Shown here: in pieces, positions 31,246 to 41,629 of the stretch
Layout: each line of letters starts with the position of its first letter
Numbering within the stretch: the stretch's first letter is position 1
Assembly: GCA_021199255.1 (NCBI GenBank)
Contig: JAJQIK010000044.1
Coordinates: 1 to 41,734 of the forward strand
Source: Clostridiales bacterium
GTDB taxonomy: Bacteria; Bacillota; Clostridia; Lachnospirales; Lachnospiraceae
Direction: 5' to 3'
Length of the DNA stretch: 41,734 nt
Position numbers and translations under genes: made by a program
The notes under the pieces: model-generated
The model's input: the letters and a program-made list of their open reading frames with translations, nothing else
Database searches by the model: none
Told to the model about the DNA's origin: nothing

Positions 31246-33666
31246 CTATTCCTCCGCTTTGCCGCTCCTGACAAGGGCATATCCGGCGACCTCTTCCATG
31301 CGCTCCACAAAGCGAATTTCCAGCCCTTCCGTAATCTCCTCCGAGATTTCCGCCACGTCCTTTTCGTTCTCCTTCGGCACCAGCACCACCTTGACGCCCG
31401 CCGTTTGGGCGGCCAGAAGCTTCTCCTTCAAACCGCCGATGGGCAATACCCTGCCCCGCAGCGTAATCTCTCCGGTCATGGCCAGATCCGCGCGTACCGG
31501 AAGCTCCGTTACCGCAGAAAGAATCGCCGTCGCCATGGTGATTCCGGCGGAGGGGCCGTCCTTGGGTACGGCGCCCTCCGGGATATGGATATGGAAATCC
31601 TTCTTTGTATAAGTCTCCGCAGACACCCGATACTGTTCGCTGACAGAGCGTACATAACTCATGGCAATCCGGGCGGATTCTTTCATCACGTCTCCCATTT
31701 GACCCGTTAAGTCAACATCTCCCTCTCCGGGCATCACGCTGACCTCTATTTGCAGCGTATCGCCGCCCACGCTGGTCCATGCCAGTCCGCGCACGACTCC
31801 CACTTCATCTTTCTCATTGACCCGGTCGTTATGGTACTTCGGTTTCCCCAGGTAATCCTCAAGACGTCCGACAGTGATCCTGACCGCTTCGGCTTCTGCG
31901 CTCTCTTCCTTATTCTGCCGTTTCTGTACAATCCGCCTTGCTTCCTTACGGCAGACAGCCCCGATCTGGCGCTCCAATCCCCGGACGCCCGCTTCCCGTG
32001 TATAAGAATCTATGACGGCGCGCAGCGCTTCCTCATCAAACTCCAGCTCCTCCGGCCGAATCCCGTTCTTCGCAAGCTGCTTCGCCACCAGATGTTCTCT
32101 GGCGATATGAAGCTTCTCATTGGCAGTATAGCTGTTTACCTCTATCAGCTCCATACGATCCAGCAGAGGCTTGGGGATTCCCTCCGTGCTGTTGGCGGTA
32201 GCGATAAACAGAACCTCCGACAGATCGATGGGAATCTCCACATAATGATCGCGGAAAGCGCTGTTTTGCTCCCCGTCCAGCACCTCCAGCAGCGCCGACG
32301 AAGGGTCGCCCTTATAGTCGCCGCCTACTTTGTCGATCTCGTCCAGCAGCATCAGAGGATTCTTGACCCCCACCTGCCGCAAAGCGCCGGTAATACGCCC
32401 CGGCATAGCTCCCACATAGGTCTTGCGGTGTCCCCGAATCTCCGCCTCATCGCGCAGGCCGCCCAGACAGATACGCACATACTTCTTATGCAGCGCCTCC
32501 GCCACGCTTCTGGCAATCGAGGTCTTACCCGTGCCGGGCGGCCCCACCAGACAGATAATCGGGCTGCTGCCCTTGCCGGTCAACGCGCGAACCGCCAGAT
32601 ATTCTAAGATTCTCTCTTTCACCTTATCCAGTCCGTAATGATCCCGGTTCAGGATTGCCTCCGCCTGCTCCAGATCGTTGCTGTCCTTGGAGGCTTTGTC
32701 CCAGGGAAGCTCCAGCAGAGTCTCTATATAGGCGCGTTCCACCGCAGTCTCTGAGCCGCTGGCGGATACATTCCTGTAACGGGAGATTTCCTTGCGGATT
32801 TTCTCCTTGACTTCCTTCTTCGCTTTCAGCTTCTCCACCGCATTTTCAAACTGCGCGGCGTCGGAATCCGTATTGTCCTCGCCCAACTCCTGCTTGATAT
32901 AATGCATCTGCTCCCGCAGAATATAATCCCTCTGGTTCTTGTCGATCTGCTGACGGATATTCTTGGCCAGCTCATTTTTAATCCTGACTACTTCAACCTC
33001 CTGGGACAGGATTCCCGTCAGCGCTTCAAAGCGTTCCCTGACAGATACGGCGCTCAAAATTCTCTGCTTATCGGATACGGACAGAGGCATGTTGATGGTG
33101 ATGCAGTCCAACAGCTCCCCTAAAGACATCACGTCGTCAATTTGATCCTCAATAGCCTTACCCACCTTGGGAAAACAGGACTGATAGGCCGCAAAGGTTT
33201 CCTTGACCATACGGGTCATCGCTTCCTCTTCCGCCGCTTCGATTCCTGTCATATCGTCCTTTTCATATGACACTTGTGTCACAATACATCTGTCTTCCCT
33301 TGCGAAATCATAGATGCGGGCTCTGGAAACGCCCTCCACTAAGACGCGCAGGATATGATTCGGCAGCTTGCTCACCTGTTTAATAACCGTCACGGTGCCT
33401 ATCTCATAGACTCCGTCGAAGTCCGGCTCCTCTTCCTCCGCATCCTTCTGGGTCACCACCAGCAGCCTCTGATCTCCCAGCATGGCCTGTTCTACTGAGC
33501 CGATGGAAGTCTCCCGGCTGAGGTCGAAATGAATGACCATTCCCGGCAGAATCGTCAGTCCTCTGAGAGTCACCGCAGGTAATTGTTCGCGCCCCATCAA
33601 TTGCAGGGTTTCTATATAAGTACCCCTGTCCATTTCTATTTCTGTTCTGTTATTTCTCTTTTCCAT
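31246..33666 (-). CDS. lon: ATP-dependent protease Lon
   Basis: 806-residue AAA+ serine protease, LonA type. N-terminal substrate domain 1-250 ([19 protein letters not shown]), Walker [10 protein letters not shown] near 370, Walker B LLDEIDKV. The protease domain carries Ser706 in KDGPSAG and Lys749, spaced 43 residues as in E. coli Lon. The N-terminus [15 protein letters not shown] is slightly extended; ATG 33666 has only a weak GGAAAA site. Sits between clpX and ysxC in a proteostasis block, with a hairpin separating it from clpX. Confidence 0.96.
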   Translation of the reverse strand: MEKRNNRTEIEMDRGTYIETLQLMGREQLPAVTLRGLTILPGMVIHFDLSRETSIGSVEQAMLGDQRLLVVTQKDAEEEEPDFDGVYEIGTVTVIKQVSKLPNHILRVLVEGVSRARIYDFAREDRCIVTQVSYEKDDMTGIEAAEEEAMTRMVKETFAAYQSCFPKVGKAIEDQIDDVMSLGELLDCITINMPLSVSDKQRILSAVSVRERFEALTGILSQEVEVVRIKNELAKNIRQQIDKNQRDYILREQMHYIKQELGEDNTDSDAAQFENAVEKLKAKKEVKEKIRKEISRYRNVSASGSETAVERAYIETLLELPWDKASKDSNDLEQAEAILNRDHYGLDKVKERILEYLAVRALTGKGSSPIICLVGPPGTGKTSIARSVAEALHKKYVRICLGGLRDEAEIRGHRKTYVGAMPGRITGALRQVGVKNPLMLLDEIDKVGGDYKGDPSSALLEVLDGEQNSAFRDHYVEIPIDLSEVLFIATANSTEGIPKPLLDRMELIEVNSYTANEKLHIAREHLVAKQLAKNGIRPEELEFDEEALRAVIDSYTREAGVRGLERQIGAVCRKEARRIVQKRQNKEESAEAEAVRITVGRLEDYLGKPKYHNDRVNEKDEVGVVRGLAWTSVGGDTLQIEVSVMPGEGDVDLTGQMGDVMKESARIAMSYVRSVSEQYRVSAETYTKKDFHIHIPEGAVPKDGPSAGITMATAILSAVTELPVRADLAMTGEITLRGRVLPIGGLKEKLLAAQTAGVKVVLVPKENEKDVAEISEEITEGLEIRFVERMEEVAGYALVRSGKAEE

Positions 33667-33695
33667 AACTTTTTTCCAACATTCTATTACAGATA

Positions 33696-33720
33696 AACGC
33701 CGCCAGATTATGGCGACGTT
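33696..33720 (-). terminator. Hairpin between clpX and lon
   Basis: A 10-bp stem AACGTCGCCA/TGGCGGCGTT (one wobble) with a 5-nt loop, 20 nt after clpX. The tail TATCTG has few T, so it is probably a partial terminator or processing site. Confidence 0.5.
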
Positions 33721-33740
33721 TTCACTTGTTCTTCCCGGCC

Positions 33741-34997
33741 TCAGTTAGCCCTCATCATTCTGTTCCGGTATGTGACAAGAGGCTTGGCGTTACCGTCCAC
33801 CGCTTCTTTCGTCAGAATACACTCCGCAATATTGTCATTGGACGGAATCTCATACATCACGTCCATCATAACCTTTTCCATAATGGAACGAAGTCCTCTC
33901 GCTCCGGTCTTGCGCTCATATGCCAGCCGCGCGATTTCTTCCACCGCGTCTTCCTCCACTTCCAGCTTCACCTCATCAAACTCGAACAGCTTCTTATACT
34001 GCTTGATGATAGCGTTCTTGGGTTCTTTGAGGATACGGATCAAAGCGTCCCTGTCCAGTCCCTCCAAGGTCACGGTGATCGGCACACGGCCGATAAATTC
34101 CGGGATCAGACCGAATTTCATCAGATCCTGCGGAGACGCTTCCTTAAGCACTGCGCCGATATCCTTGCTGCTCTTCTCCATAATCTCGGCATTAAAGCCG
34201 ATGGAGTTGCGATCCAGCCTTTCCTCTACGATTTTTTCCAATCCGTCAAAAGCGCCGCCGCAGATAAAGAGAATATTGGAGGTATCAATCTGAATCAGCT
34301 CCTGATGGGGGCGCTTCCTGCCTCCCTGGGGCGGAACGCTGGCTACGGTGCCCTCAATAATCTTTAAAAGCGCCTGCTGTACTCCCTCTCCGGATACGTC
34401 TCTGGTAATCGACACATTCTCGCTCTTCTTGGTAATCTTATCGATCTCGTCGATATAGATAATGCCGTACTGCGCCCTGTCGATATCGTAGTCCGCCGCC
34501 TGAATCAGCTTCAGCAGAATATTTTCCACATCCTCGCCTACATAGCCCGCTTCCGTCAGAGTCGTCGCGTCGGCAATGGCAAAGGGGACGTTGATAATCT
34601 TGGCCAGCGTCTGCGCCAGATAGGTTTTGCCGGAACCGGTAGGACCTACCATGATGATGTTGCTCTTTTGCAGCTCCACGCCGTCGTCATCCTGGGGCGC
34701 CATCACTCTTTTATAATGATTATAAACGGATACCGCCAGCACCTTCTTGGCTTCCTCCTGTCCGATCACATAATCGTCCAGAAATTTCTTGATCTCCGCC
34801 GGCTTTAACAGATTAATCTCTACCTCTTCCGCTTCCGGCTCCTCTTCGTATTCTTCCTCTATAATATCCGCGCAGATATCCACGCACTCATCACAAATAT
34901 AAACTCCGGCAGGCCCGGCAATCAATTTCCTCACCTGATCCTGCGTCTTATTGCAAAAAGAACATCTCACTCTGTCATCAGAATTCTTTCCTGCCAT
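33741..34997 (-). CDS. clpX: ATP-dependent Clp protease ATP-binding subunit ClpX
   Basis: AAA+ unfoldase that feeds ClpP. 418 residues. The N-terminal zinc domain has four Cys (CSFC and CDEC, about 13-40). Walker A GPTGSGKT is near 118, Walker [11 protein letters not shown] near 180, and the ClpP-contact loop IGF is in NSIGFNAE. The start [15 protein letters not shown] is normal; GGAA lies 7 nt upstream. It lies 32 nt after clpP, so both are probably cotranscribed from the clpP promoter. Confidence 0.97.
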   Translation of the reverse strand: MAGKNSDDRVRCSFCNKTQDQVRKLIAGPAGVYICDECVDICADIIEEEYEEEPEAEEVEINLLKPAEIKKFLDDYVIGQEEAKKVLAVSVYNHYKRVMAPQDDDGVELQKSNIIMVGPTGSGKTYLAQTLAKIINVPFAIADATTLTEAGYVGEDVENILLKLIQAADYDIDRAQYGIIYIDEIDKITKKSENVSITRDVSGEGVQQALLKIIEGTVASVPPQGGRKRPHQELIQIDTSNILFICGGAFDGLEKIVEERLDRNSIGFNAEIMEKSSKDIGAVLKEASPQDLMKFGLIPEFIGRVPITVTLEGLDRDALIRILKEPKNAIIKQYKKLFEFDEVKLEVEEDAVEEIARLAYERKTGARGLRSIMEKVMMDVMYEIPSNDNIAECILTKEAVDGNAKPLVTYRNRMMRAN

Positions 34998-35029
34998 TTT
35001 AACGTTCCATGCCTTTCCTAAGAATAATT

Positions 35030-35623
35030 TTAAACAGCGCTGGCATGATTCGTGATCACGCGGTCAATCAGACCATAGGCAACCGCTTCCTCTGCGGATT
35101 TCCAGTTATCACGTTCTGTATCCGCTACGACCACCTCATAATCCTGTCCAGTGTTTTCCGCCAAAATCTTATTTAACTTCTCTTTGGTCTGCAAAATATG
35201 CTTGGCCGCGATCTCAATCTCAGTCGCCTGACCCTGTGTGCCGCCCAGCGGCTGATGAATCATGATCTCCGCGTTGGGAAGCGCCATTCTCTTGCCCTTT
35301 GCGCCGCCCGCAAGCAGAAACGCGCCCATGCTTGCCGCCATGCCGATACATACCGTAGACACATCGCATTTGATAAACTGCATGGTATCGTAAATCGCCA
35401 TGCCCGCCGTAACGGAACCGCCCGGACTGTTGATATACAGATGAATATCCTTCTCCGGGTCCTCAGACTCCAAAAACAGCATCTGCGCCACAATTACGCT
35501 GGCGGACGCCTCGTTTACTTCCTCGCCCAAGAAAATAATTCTTTCTTTTAATAATCTTGAATAAATGTCATAGGAGCGTTCCCCCTTAGAGGTTTGTTCA
35601 ATGACATAAGGTATTAAAGCCAT
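35030..35623 (-). CDS. clpP: ATP-dependent Clp protease proteolytic subunit ClpP
   Basis: 197-residue serine peptidase forming the tetradecameric chamber. Catalytic triad Ser98 (GMAASMGAF), His123 (MIHQPLGG) and Asp172 (ERDNW). The N-terminal [25 protein letters not shown] is typical, with the short propeptide. GGAGGG precedes ATG 35623. Upstream is an extended -10 promoter covered by a perfect inverted repeat. Confidence 0.97.
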   Translation of the reverse strand: MALIPYVIEQTSKGERSYDIYSRLLKERIIFLGEEVNEASASVIVAQMLFLESEDPEKDIHLYINSPGGSVTAGMAIYDTMQFIKCDVSTVCIGMAASMGAFLLAGGAKGKRMALPNAEIMIHQPLGGTQGQATEIEIAAKHILQTKEKLNKILAENTGQDYEVVVADTERDNWKSAEEAVAYGLIDRVITNHASAV

Positions 35624-35643
35624 AATTTTCCCTCCATTTATGA

Positions 35644-35676
35644 TAAGGTGGTATACGTTACAATTATACCACCTTA
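35644..35676 (-). promoter_or_regulatory. clpP promoter within a perfect 12-N9-12 inverted repeat
   Basis: TAAGGTGGTATA (35644-35655), 9-nt centre, TATACCACCTTA (35665-35676). The minus-strand -10 TATAAT (35663-35668) with an upstream TGG gives an extended -10 element; no good -35 is seen. The predicted start is inside the repeat, so it is a DNA operator rather than an RNA hairpin. It is not a CIRCE (HrcA) or a CtsR heptad repeat. Confidence 0.7.
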
Positions 35677-35724
35677 CAGGAATTCTGCATGCGACTGTTT
35701 CACATTTAAGAAAATCTTTAGATT

Positions 35725-37020
35725 TTACTTTGCTTTGGTCTCCTTGGCATTTTCCGTCACGAACTCAGCCGCTTTTCTGACTGCCAGATCCTGCAGAATA
35801 TTTTTCTTCTCCTTCTCGCCCATCAGCTCTTTGACCTTATCGACCTCCATCTGATATACCTCGGCCATCGTCTCAAGCTCTTTCTCGTAATCTTCCTCTG
35901 TTGCTTCAATATTCTCAGCCTTGGCAACTGCCTCTAACACCAGTCTGGACTGGATACGTTCCTGAGCCTGAGGCTTCACCTGATCGATCATCTGCTGATA
36001 GTTGGTTCCCGTGAACTGGAAATACTGCTCCATGGAAAGACCCTGCATGGTAATTCTCTGGGCGAACTCGTCCACCATCTGTCTCTGCTGCGTCTCTAAC
36101 ATTGCCTCAGGAATCTCCATCTCGGAAGCCTCCACTACAGCCTGAATAGCGGCGTCTTCCTTTGCGTTCCGGGCGTCCTTTTCCTTCTTCTCTGCAAGAT
36201 TCTTTCTGATATCCTCCCGATATTCAGCCAGAGTCTCGAACTCGGATACCTCGCTGGCGAACTCGTCGTCCAGTTCCGGGAGCTGCTGCTCTTTGATCTC
36301 TTTGACCGTACACTTAAAGACCGCGTCTTTTCCCTTGAGATTCTCCGCCTGATAGTCCTCCGGGAATGTAACCTTCACTTCCACTTCCTTGCCGATCTCC
36401 GCGCCTACAAGCTGTTCCTCAAAGCCGGGAATAAACGCGCCGGAGCCAATTGTCAGGGGATAATTCTCTCCCTTGCCGCCCTCAAATGCCTGGCCGTCTA
36501 CAAATCCCTCGAAATCCAACGTGGTGATATCGCCGTCCTTAACCGGTCTGTCCTCTACCGCAACATTTCGCGCATTTTTCTCACGCTCTTTATCGATCTC
36601 TGCGTTAACCTCTTCCTCTGTTACCTCTGTGTCGATCTTGTCAACCTTTACGCCCTTGTATTTCCCCAGCTTCACTTCCGGCTTCAGCGCTACGACAGCG
36701 GTAAAAATGAAAGGCTTGCCCGCCTCAATCTGCGTCACTTCAATCTTAGGGGACGATACAATATCCTCCTCACATTCCTCCAGCGCCTTATCATACGCAT
36801 CTGGAATCAACGCGTTAGCGGCATCTTCATAAAACACTTCCTTGCCGTACATTTTCTCTACTATCTGGCGGGGAACCTTGCCTTTTCTGAAGCCCGGTAT
36901 GCTGATTTGCTTCTTCTGCTTCTGATAAGCCTTCTCAATCGCCTTCTCCAGTTCCTCCGCACCGGCTTCAATGGTAAGCTTCGCCATGTTCTTTTCTAAT
37001 TTCTCCACCTGTAAACTCAT
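35725..37020 (-). CDS. tig: Trigger factor, ribosome-associated chaperone and prolyl isomerase
   Basis: 431 residues. The N-terminal ribosome-binding domain carries the signature [17 protein letters not shown] (about 44-60). The FKBP-type domain is near 155-245, and the Glu/Lys-rich C-terminal chaperone domain follows. The start [15 protein letters not shown] is family-typical; GGAGG lies 11 nt upstream. It lies 100 nt before clpP on the same strand but clpP has its own promoter. A weak AAAATC/GATTTT hairpin follows the stop. Confidence 0.97.
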   Translation of the reverse strand: MSLQVEKLEKNMAKLTIEAGAEELEKAIEKAYQKQKKQISIPGFRKGKVPRQIVEKMYGKEVFYEDAANALIPDAYDKALEECEEDIVSSPKIEVTQIEAGKPFIFTAVVALKPEVKLGKYKGVKVDKIDTEVTEEEVNAEIDKEREKNARNVAVEDRPVKDGDITTLDFEGFVDGQAFEGGKGENYPLTIGSGAFIPGFEEQLVGAEIGKEVEVKVTFPEDYQAENLKGKDAVFKCTVKEIKEQQLPELDDEFASEVSEFETLAEYREDIRKNLAEKKEKDARNAKEDAAIQAVVEASEMEIPEAMLETQQRQMVDEFAQRITMQGLSMEQYFQFTGTNYQQMIDQVKPQAQERIQSRLVLEAVAKAENIEATEEDYEKELETMAEVYQMEVDKVKELMGEKEKKNILQDLAVRKAAEFVTENAKETKAK

Positions 37021-37084
37021 TGTATGGGTTCCTCCTTCAATTGCCTCTATGATTTCATAATATCCTAGTCACAGTCATTTTAAG

Positions 37085-37090
37085 ATTATA
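37085..37090 (-). promoter_or_regulatory. Extended -10 element of tig
   Basis: TGC followed by TATAAT on the minus strand, with no good -35. The leader is about 57 nt to ATG 37020. The rest of 37021-37243 holds a 13-bp tandem repeat and the spore-protein terminator. Confidence 0.55.
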
Positions 37091-37127
37091 GCATAACGTA
37101 CAGGAAAATACTAGATTTTTTTTCGCG

Positions 37128-37166
37128 GGAAGTGCAGGCTGGAAGTGCAGGCGGAAAGTGCAGGCG
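37128..37166. repeat. 13-bp tandem repeat, three copies
   Basis: GGAAGTGCAGGCT, GGAAGTGCAGGCG and GAAAGTGCAGGCG are adjacent at 37128, 37141 and 37154, followed by a partial fourth. It lies between the tig promoter and the spore-protein terminator. Confidence 0.8.
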
Positions 37167-37190
37167 GAAAGGTTGAAGGTATGTATTTTC

Positions 37191-37226
37191 AAAAAAACAA
37201 CCCGCCTGGTAATCCAAACGGGTTGT
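37191..37226 (-). terminator. Terminator of the spore-protein gene
   Basis: 8-bp stem ACAACCCG/CGGGTTGT with an inner TGG/CCA pairing and a run of seven T on the minus strand, 18 nt after the stop codon. Confidence 0.85.
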
Positions 37227-37243
37227 TCCCTGCTTATTTCAGC

Positions 37244-37444
37244 TTATTTCATCTGCTCTTCCTGATTCTTGATCATTCTACGAACCATCTCGCCACCGAT
37301 AGAACCGGCTTCCTTAGATGTGAGGTCGCCGTTGTAACCTTCCTTCAGGTTAACGCCTAACTCGGACGCAACCTCTGTCTTGAAACGATCCATAGCAGCC
37401 TTAGCTTCAGGAACTTCTACTCTATTAGTCTTGTTACTTGCCAT
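37244..37444 (-). CDS. Small acid-soluble spore protein, alpha/beta type
   Basis: 66-residue DNA-coating protein of dormant spores. The family core is clear: VPEAKAAMDRFKTEVASELGV (about 10-30) with the germination-protease site in TEVASE, then GDLTSKEAGSIGGEMVRRMI. ATG 37444 has AGGTG 7 nt upstream. Expected to be made in the forespore (sigma-G). A candidate -10 CATACTA is at 37578-37584 on the minus strand, but its -35 is poor. The leader carries a 9-bp hairpin (37499-37525). It marks the organism as a sporeformer. Confidence 0.94.
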   Translation of the reverse strand: MASNKTNRVEVPEAKAAMDRFKTEVASELGVNLKEGYNGDLTSKEAGSIGGEMVRRMIKNQEEQMK

Positions 37445-37498
37445 TTCTTTCACCTCCGAAATACATTTGAATGTTTTTCATTCTTTTATCTATATTGA

Positions 37499-37525
37499 GA
37501 TAAGCGTCATGTCCTTACGCTTATC
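37499..37525 (-). other. Hairpin upstream of the spore-protein gene
   Basis: 9-bp perfect stem GATAAGCGT/ACGCTTATC with a 9-nt loop and no T-run. It may be in the spore-protein leader or a partial terminator for the DJ-1 gene. Besides this and the sigma-G-like CATACTA, nothing is seen in 37445-37651. Confidence 0.4.
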
Positions 37526-37651
37526 CCAGTGACGTCTGCCGCTGCATAAGCACGAACTGTATCGCTTATCTTGATGTTAGTATGTTCGGAAGCAAATAAA
37601 ATATTATGGTAAGTTTTGCCACGAAAAATAGGGGTTGCCGACTGCCCGCGC

Positions 37652-38215
37652 TCAGCGTCCCTGTCCGGCCTGATACACAATCTTATCCGCCATCTGCGCC
37701 GCCGCGTCTTTGCCTTGCAGCTTCTCCAGAATGGCAAGGCCGAAGGGAACCGCCGCGCCCATACCGCGTCCCGTTATAAGGTTGCCGTCCGTCACCGCCG
37801 GCTGGCGCAGTACCTGGGCGCCCGTCAGATGCCCTTCAAAGTCCGGGAAGGAGCAGGCGTTCCTGCCCTGCAAGTGACCGCGGTGCCCCAGAATACTGGG
37901 CGCGGCACAGATGGCCGCCACAATCCTTCCCTCCGCCACGAAACGATCCACCTGTTCCATCAGCGGCTGGCAGGCCTCCAGATTCTTCGTTCCCGGCATA
38001 CCGCCCGGCAGAACCAGCACGTCCGCCGTATCAAAATCGACTTCTTCCAAAACCGTATCCATCTCCACCGTCACCCGATGGGAGCTGGTCACGGTTTGTT
38101 CGCCCGTAACGGACACCATCAGAGTTTCAACTCCCGCCCTGCGCAGAATATCCACCACCGCCAGCGCCTCTATTTCTTCATATCCTGTTGCAAAAAAAAT
38201 GAATGCCCTGCTCAT
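37652..38215 (-). CDS. DJ-1/PfpI family protein
   Basis: 187 residues, DJ-1/YajL type. The conserved GYEEIEAL places the catalytic Glu16, and the nucleophile elbow is AAICAAPS with its Cys near residue 100; LPGGMPGTKNL precedes it. Family members are glyoxalases or deglycases and oxidative-stress sensors; the exact activity here is not resolved. ATG 38215 is chosen because GGAGG lies 5 nt upstream; the frame extends only four codons further. Confidence 0.88.
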   Translation of the reverse strand: MSRAFIFFATGYEEIEALAVVDILRRAGVETLMVSVTGEQTVTSSHRVTVEMDTVLEEVDFDTADVLVLPGGMPGTKNLEACQPLMEQVDRFVAEGRIVAAICAAPSILGHRGHLQGRNACSFPDFEGHLTGAQVLRQPAVTDGNLITGRGMGAAVPFGLAILEKLQGKDAAAQMADKIVYQAGQGR

Positions 38216-38374
38216 TCTAACCTCCATTTCACGCCGCGTAGAACCGTCTGCGACGGGATTTTTGTTGCTGCTTTCTGTTATTATTTATTATAGCGATATT
38301 TTTCATTTTATTCCACTGTTTTTTACAGTTCTGCATCTATTCTGTATAATCCCTTCCACCCTTTGCTTCCTCCA

Positions 38375-38404
38375 TTGACACAGGATTCCCGCTTCTGCTA
38401 CAAT
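38375..38404 (+). promoter_or_regulatory. Promoter of the CYTH gene
   Basis: -35 TTGACA (38375-38380), 18-nt spacer, -10 TACAAT (38399-38404). Nothing else is seen in 38216-38467. Confidence 0.75.
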
Positions 38405-38467
38405 CCTGTTATAATATCGAATGATTAAAGCAGAAAAATCGGTTAACATAAATAAGGAAGGAGACAG

Positions 38468-38989
38468 ATGACTGTGGAAATCGAGCGTAAATTTACTGTA
38501 AAGAAGCTACCTGAAAATTTAGAGGCTTATCCCTGCCTGATCATTGAGCAGGCTTACTTAAATACCGATCCGGTTATCAGAATCCGCAGGCAGGACGACG
38601 AGTATTACCTGACCTATAAAGGAAAAGGACTGCTTGCCAGAGAAGAGTATAATCTCCCTCTGAACGAGCAGTCCTACTATCATCTGAGAACCAAGGCGGA
38701 CGGCAATATCATCTCCAAAAAGCGCTATGTTATCCCCATCGAGCAGCCGGAGTTTACCCCTTCCTACAGGGCGGCTCATGCTTTCTGCACGGAGGCGTCC
38801 ACCGCTTCTCCCGATCTGCGCGTGGAGCTTGATGTCTTCGAGGCGCCTTTTGCACCCTTAATCATTGCGGAAGTGGAGTTCCCCGATCAGGAGATGGCAG
38901 AAGCCTTTGTTATGCTTGACTGGTTTAGTCAAGACGTAACCAACGATCCCGCCTACCACAACTCCAATCTGAGCCGCCAAATATTATGA
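38468..38989 (+). CDS. CYTH-domain phosphohydrolase (inorganic triphosphatase-like)
   Basis: 173 residues. The CYTH signature ExExK is E4-I-E6-R-K8 at the N-terminus; alternating charged strands (RIRRQDDEYYLTYKGKG, RVELDVFEA, IAEVEFPDQEMAEAF) form the triphosphate tunnel. Members hydrolyse triphosphates or thiamine triphosphate using Mg or Mn. GGAAGGAGA precedes ATG 38468. Transcribed against the LacI regulator, 14 nt apart. Confidence 0.88.
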   Translation: MTVEIERKFTVKKLPENLEAYPCLIIEQAYLNTDPVIRIRRQDDEYYLTYKGKGLLAREEYNLPLNEQSYYHLRTKADGNIISKKRYVIPIEQPEFTPSYRAAHAFCTEASTASPDLRVELDVFEAPFAPLIIAEVEFPDQEMAEAFVMLDWFSQDVTNDPAYHNSNLSRQIL

Positions 38990-39003
38990 ATCATTTCTAA
39001 AGA

Positions 39004-40071
39004 TCAGCCGCTGCCCAAAGGGCTTCTGACCTCCCGGCACTTCCCCGTAGATTCCCGCACAACCAGGCTGGCCGGAAAGACGATCTGCTGATGCCCTTCT
39101 TTTTCCGCAATAACGTCCAGCAGCAGTCCGATGGTTTCCTTCGCCATCTCCTCCACCGGCTGTTTGATGGTGGTCAGCTTGGGGTTGTAGTATTCCCCCA
39201 TCTCGATTCCGTCATAGCCCGCTACCGAGATGTCCTGAGGGATTTTTTTGCCGGCTTCCAGAACGGCTCTGCAAGCGCCGATCGCCAGTGAATCCGATGT
39301 GGCGTAGATAGCGGTTACCCGCCCGCCCGCCGGGGATTCCATCAGCTTCCTGGCGGTAAGATAACCGTTTTCCATAGAATAATAATCAATATCGTCCTGC
39401 ACATAACAGATCATGTCCTCAGGAACCGAAAGCCCTCTCTGCGCGTAAGCCTCCTTATAGCCGTCCACCCGCAGGCGTCCGATGGGCTGTTCCGGCCTTT
39501 CCACGATAATCGCAATATTTCTGTGTCCCAGAGAGAGCAGATATTCTGTCATTTTCCGGCTTTCCAGCCGATCGTCCACCGCGATATTGGAAAATTCCAC
39601 CCTGCCCACTCTGTCCGTGATATCCACGCCGATGGTACTGAAAATAAAGGGAACGTTCAGCTTGGCAAGCTTTTCTTCCGAATGGACAAAGCGCCCGCCT
39701 AAGAACACAATCCCCCGAAGACGTTTTTCCTTTTCCAGCTCCAGCGCCACATCTACCTCATCCTCATGGGCTTCTACGTGCCTGAGTACCAGCGCATACC
39801 TATTCCGCTGGGTTTCCTCTTCGATGATGCGGATCATGTTGCTGAAAAAGGGATTGGTGATACCTTTGACCAGCACGGCGATACATTTTGCGTCGGTGCG
39901 TTTCAGGTTTCTGGCGCTGTTGTTAGGGATAAAGCCGGTCTCTTCAATAACCTCCAGTATCTTCCTGCGCGTCTCCGGATTGATATCCGGGTGGTTATTG
40001 AGGGCTCTGGAGACTGTACTGACTCCCACGCCGCACTGCTTTGCTATATCCTTAATCGTAATCTCCGACAT
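39004..40071 (-). CDS. LacI-family regulator, probably of maltodextrin genes
   Basis: 355 residues. The N-terminal helix-turn-helix ITIKDIAKQCGVGVSTVSRALN (about 4-25) and hinge helix (NNSARNL) bind operator DNA. The C-terminal periplasmic-binding-type domain (FIFSTIGVDITDRV, VAGYDGIEMGEYYNPKLTTI) senses a sugar. ATG 40071 is chosen for GGAG 6 nt upstream; the frame is open into malQ but without family similarity. It follows malQ by 26 nt in one transcript, pointing to a MalR-type role. Confidence 0.88.
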   Translation of the reverse strand: MSEITIKDIAKQCGVGVSTVSRALNNHPDINPETRRKILEVIEETGFIPNNSARNLKRTDAKCIAVLVKGITNPFFSNMIRIIEEETQRNRYALVLRHVEAHEDEVDVALELEKEKRLRGIVFLGGRFVHSEEKLAKLNVPFIFSTIGVDITDRVGRVEFSNIAVDDRLESRKMTEYLLSLGHRNIAIIVERPEQPIGRLRVDGYKEAYAQRGLSVPEDMICYVQDDIDYYSMENGYLTARKLMESPAGGRVTAIYATSDSLAIGACRAVLEAGKKIPQDISVAGYDGIEMGEYYNPKLTTIKQPVEEMAKETIGLLLDVIAEKEGHQQIVFPASLVVRESTGKCREVRSPLGSG

Positions 40072-40097
40072 TCCGAACTCCTGCTCCCTGCCAGCCT

Positions 40098-41597
40098 CTA
40101 CGACACGGGCTTTGCTTTCGCGGCCGCCCTGCCGTACAGCTTTGTCATTCCGTAAATACGTTCTGCCAGTTCTTCCGTAAACTGTCCCGGCAGCATCCTC
40201 CACTTCCAGTTCGTACCCAGCGTGGAGGGAATATTGATTCTCGCTTCTTCTCCCAGCCCCAGATAATCCTGCATGGGAATCACACAGGTATCGGACACGC
40301 TGGCCATAGCGGCTCTGATAAATTCCCATTGAACATCTTTCCGGGAACGGATATTCAGATAACGCCTGGCAAAAGCCTTATCCTTACGCCCCAGCTTTTC
40401 ATACCACCCTATCGTGGTATCGTTGTCATGGGTTCCCGTGTACACAATGCTGTTCTTTCCATAATTATGCGGGAGGTAATCGCTCTCTTCCCTGGAATCA
40501 AAAGCAAATTGCAGAATCTTCATGCCCGGATAGCCGGTTTTCCTGACCAGTTTAATGACCGAATCAGTCAAAAAGCCCAAATCTTCCGCAATCACCGCCT
40601 TATTGCCAAGCTTCGCCTTCATCGTCTTAAAAATATCGTAGCCCGGCCCCTGCTCCCAGTGTCCATACTCCGCCGTCTCATCGCCGTAGGGAATCGAATA
40701 ATATTCGTCAAAGCCTCGGAAATGATCGATTCTCACCACGTCATATAATTTGTAGCAATAAGCGATACGCCGCATCCACCACGCATAGCCTGTTTCCTGA
40801 TGATAATCCCAGCGGTATAACGGGTTCCCCCAAAGCTGTCCGGTAGCGGAGAAAGCGTCCGGCGGGCAGCCCGCCACAGCCACCGGAGTCAGCGTATCGT
40901 CTAACTGAAACAATTCCGGATTAGCCCAGGTATCGGCGCTGTCAAAGGCCACATAAATGGGAATATCCCCGATAATCTGAATGTTTTTGCGGTTAGCGTA
41001 TTCCTTCAGGGCAAACCACTGCTTCGCAAACAGATATTGCTGGAACTGATAAAACGCCACCTCTTCGGCATATTGTTCCCTGTATCTCTTCATGGCGTCA
41101 GGCCGACGGAGCCTGATATCTTCCTCCCACTGGCTCCAGCTTTTCCCCTGAAAGGAGTTTTTCACCGCCATATAGAGCGCGTAATCGTCCAGCCAATAGC
41201 TGTTATCCTCTATAAATTGCCGATAATCTTCCTCTTCTTCAATATGGCTGTTATCATAGGCCTTCTTTAACACCTTAAATCGGGACAAATATATTTTCTC
41301 ATAGTCAATGTACTCTTCATCATCTCCGAAATCATATTGATCGCAGTCCGCAGCCGTCAGATAGCCCTCCCTGATCAGCTCTTCCAGATCGATATAATAC
41401 GGATTCCCTGCAAAAGTAGAAAAAGACTGGTAGGGGGAATCCCCATATCCGGTAGGCCCCAGCGGTAAGATCTGCCAATACGACTGCCCCGCCTTTTCTA
41501 ATAAGTCAATAAATTCATATGCCTGTCTGGAAAAAGTACCGATTCCATATGCAGACGGAATACTGGATACAGGCAGCAAAACACCGCTTTTTCTCAT
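40098..41597 (-). CDS. malQ: 4-alpha-glucanotransferase (amylomaltase, GH77)
   Basis: Disproportionates maltodextrins. 499 residues, normal for MalQ. N-terminal SGVLLPVSSIPSAYGIGTF and WQILPLGPTGYGDSPYQSFS are family signatures. The nucleophile region is VVRIDHFRGFDEYYSIPYG, the acid/base is in VIAEDLGF, and the third acid in YTGTHDNDTTIGWY. ATG 41597 is chosen because AAGGA lies upstream; a TTG at 41618 is in frame but poorly supported. It has its own promoter (41630-41658) after a MalG-like gene. Confidence 0.95.
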   Translation of the reverse strand: MRKSGVLLPVSSIPSAYGIGTFSRQAYEFIDLLEKAGQSYWQILPLGPTGYGDSPYQSFSTFAGNPYYIDLEELIREGYLTAADCDQYDFGDDEEYIDYEKIYLSRFKVLKKAYDNSHIEEEEDYRQFIEDNSYWLDDYALYMAVKNSFQGKSWSQWEEDIRLRRPDAMKRYREQYAEEVAFYQFQQYLFAKQWFALKEYANRKNIQIIGDIPIYVAFDSADTWANPELFQLDDTLTPVAVAGCPPDAFSATGQLWGNPLYRWDYHQETGYAWWMRRIAYCYKLYDVVRIDHFRGFDEYYSIPYGDETAEYGHWEQGPGYDIFKTMKAKLGNKAVIAEDLGFLTDSVIKLVRKTGYPGMKILQFAFDSREESDYLPHNYGKNSIVYTGTHDNDTTIGWYEKLGRKDKAFARRYLNIRSRKDVQWEFIRAAMASVSDTCVIPMQDYLGLGEEARINIPSTLGTNWKWRMLPGQFTEELAERIYGMTKLYGRAAAKAKPVS

Positions 41598-41629
41598 ACT
41601 TTCTATAAATCCTTTCAAAATCTGTTACT

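Noticed and set aside
37578-37609. Sigma-G promoter for the spore protein
   Set aside because: The -10 CATACTA is good, but the -35 and spacing are poor, so it is mentioned only in the gene entry and not listed as a feature.
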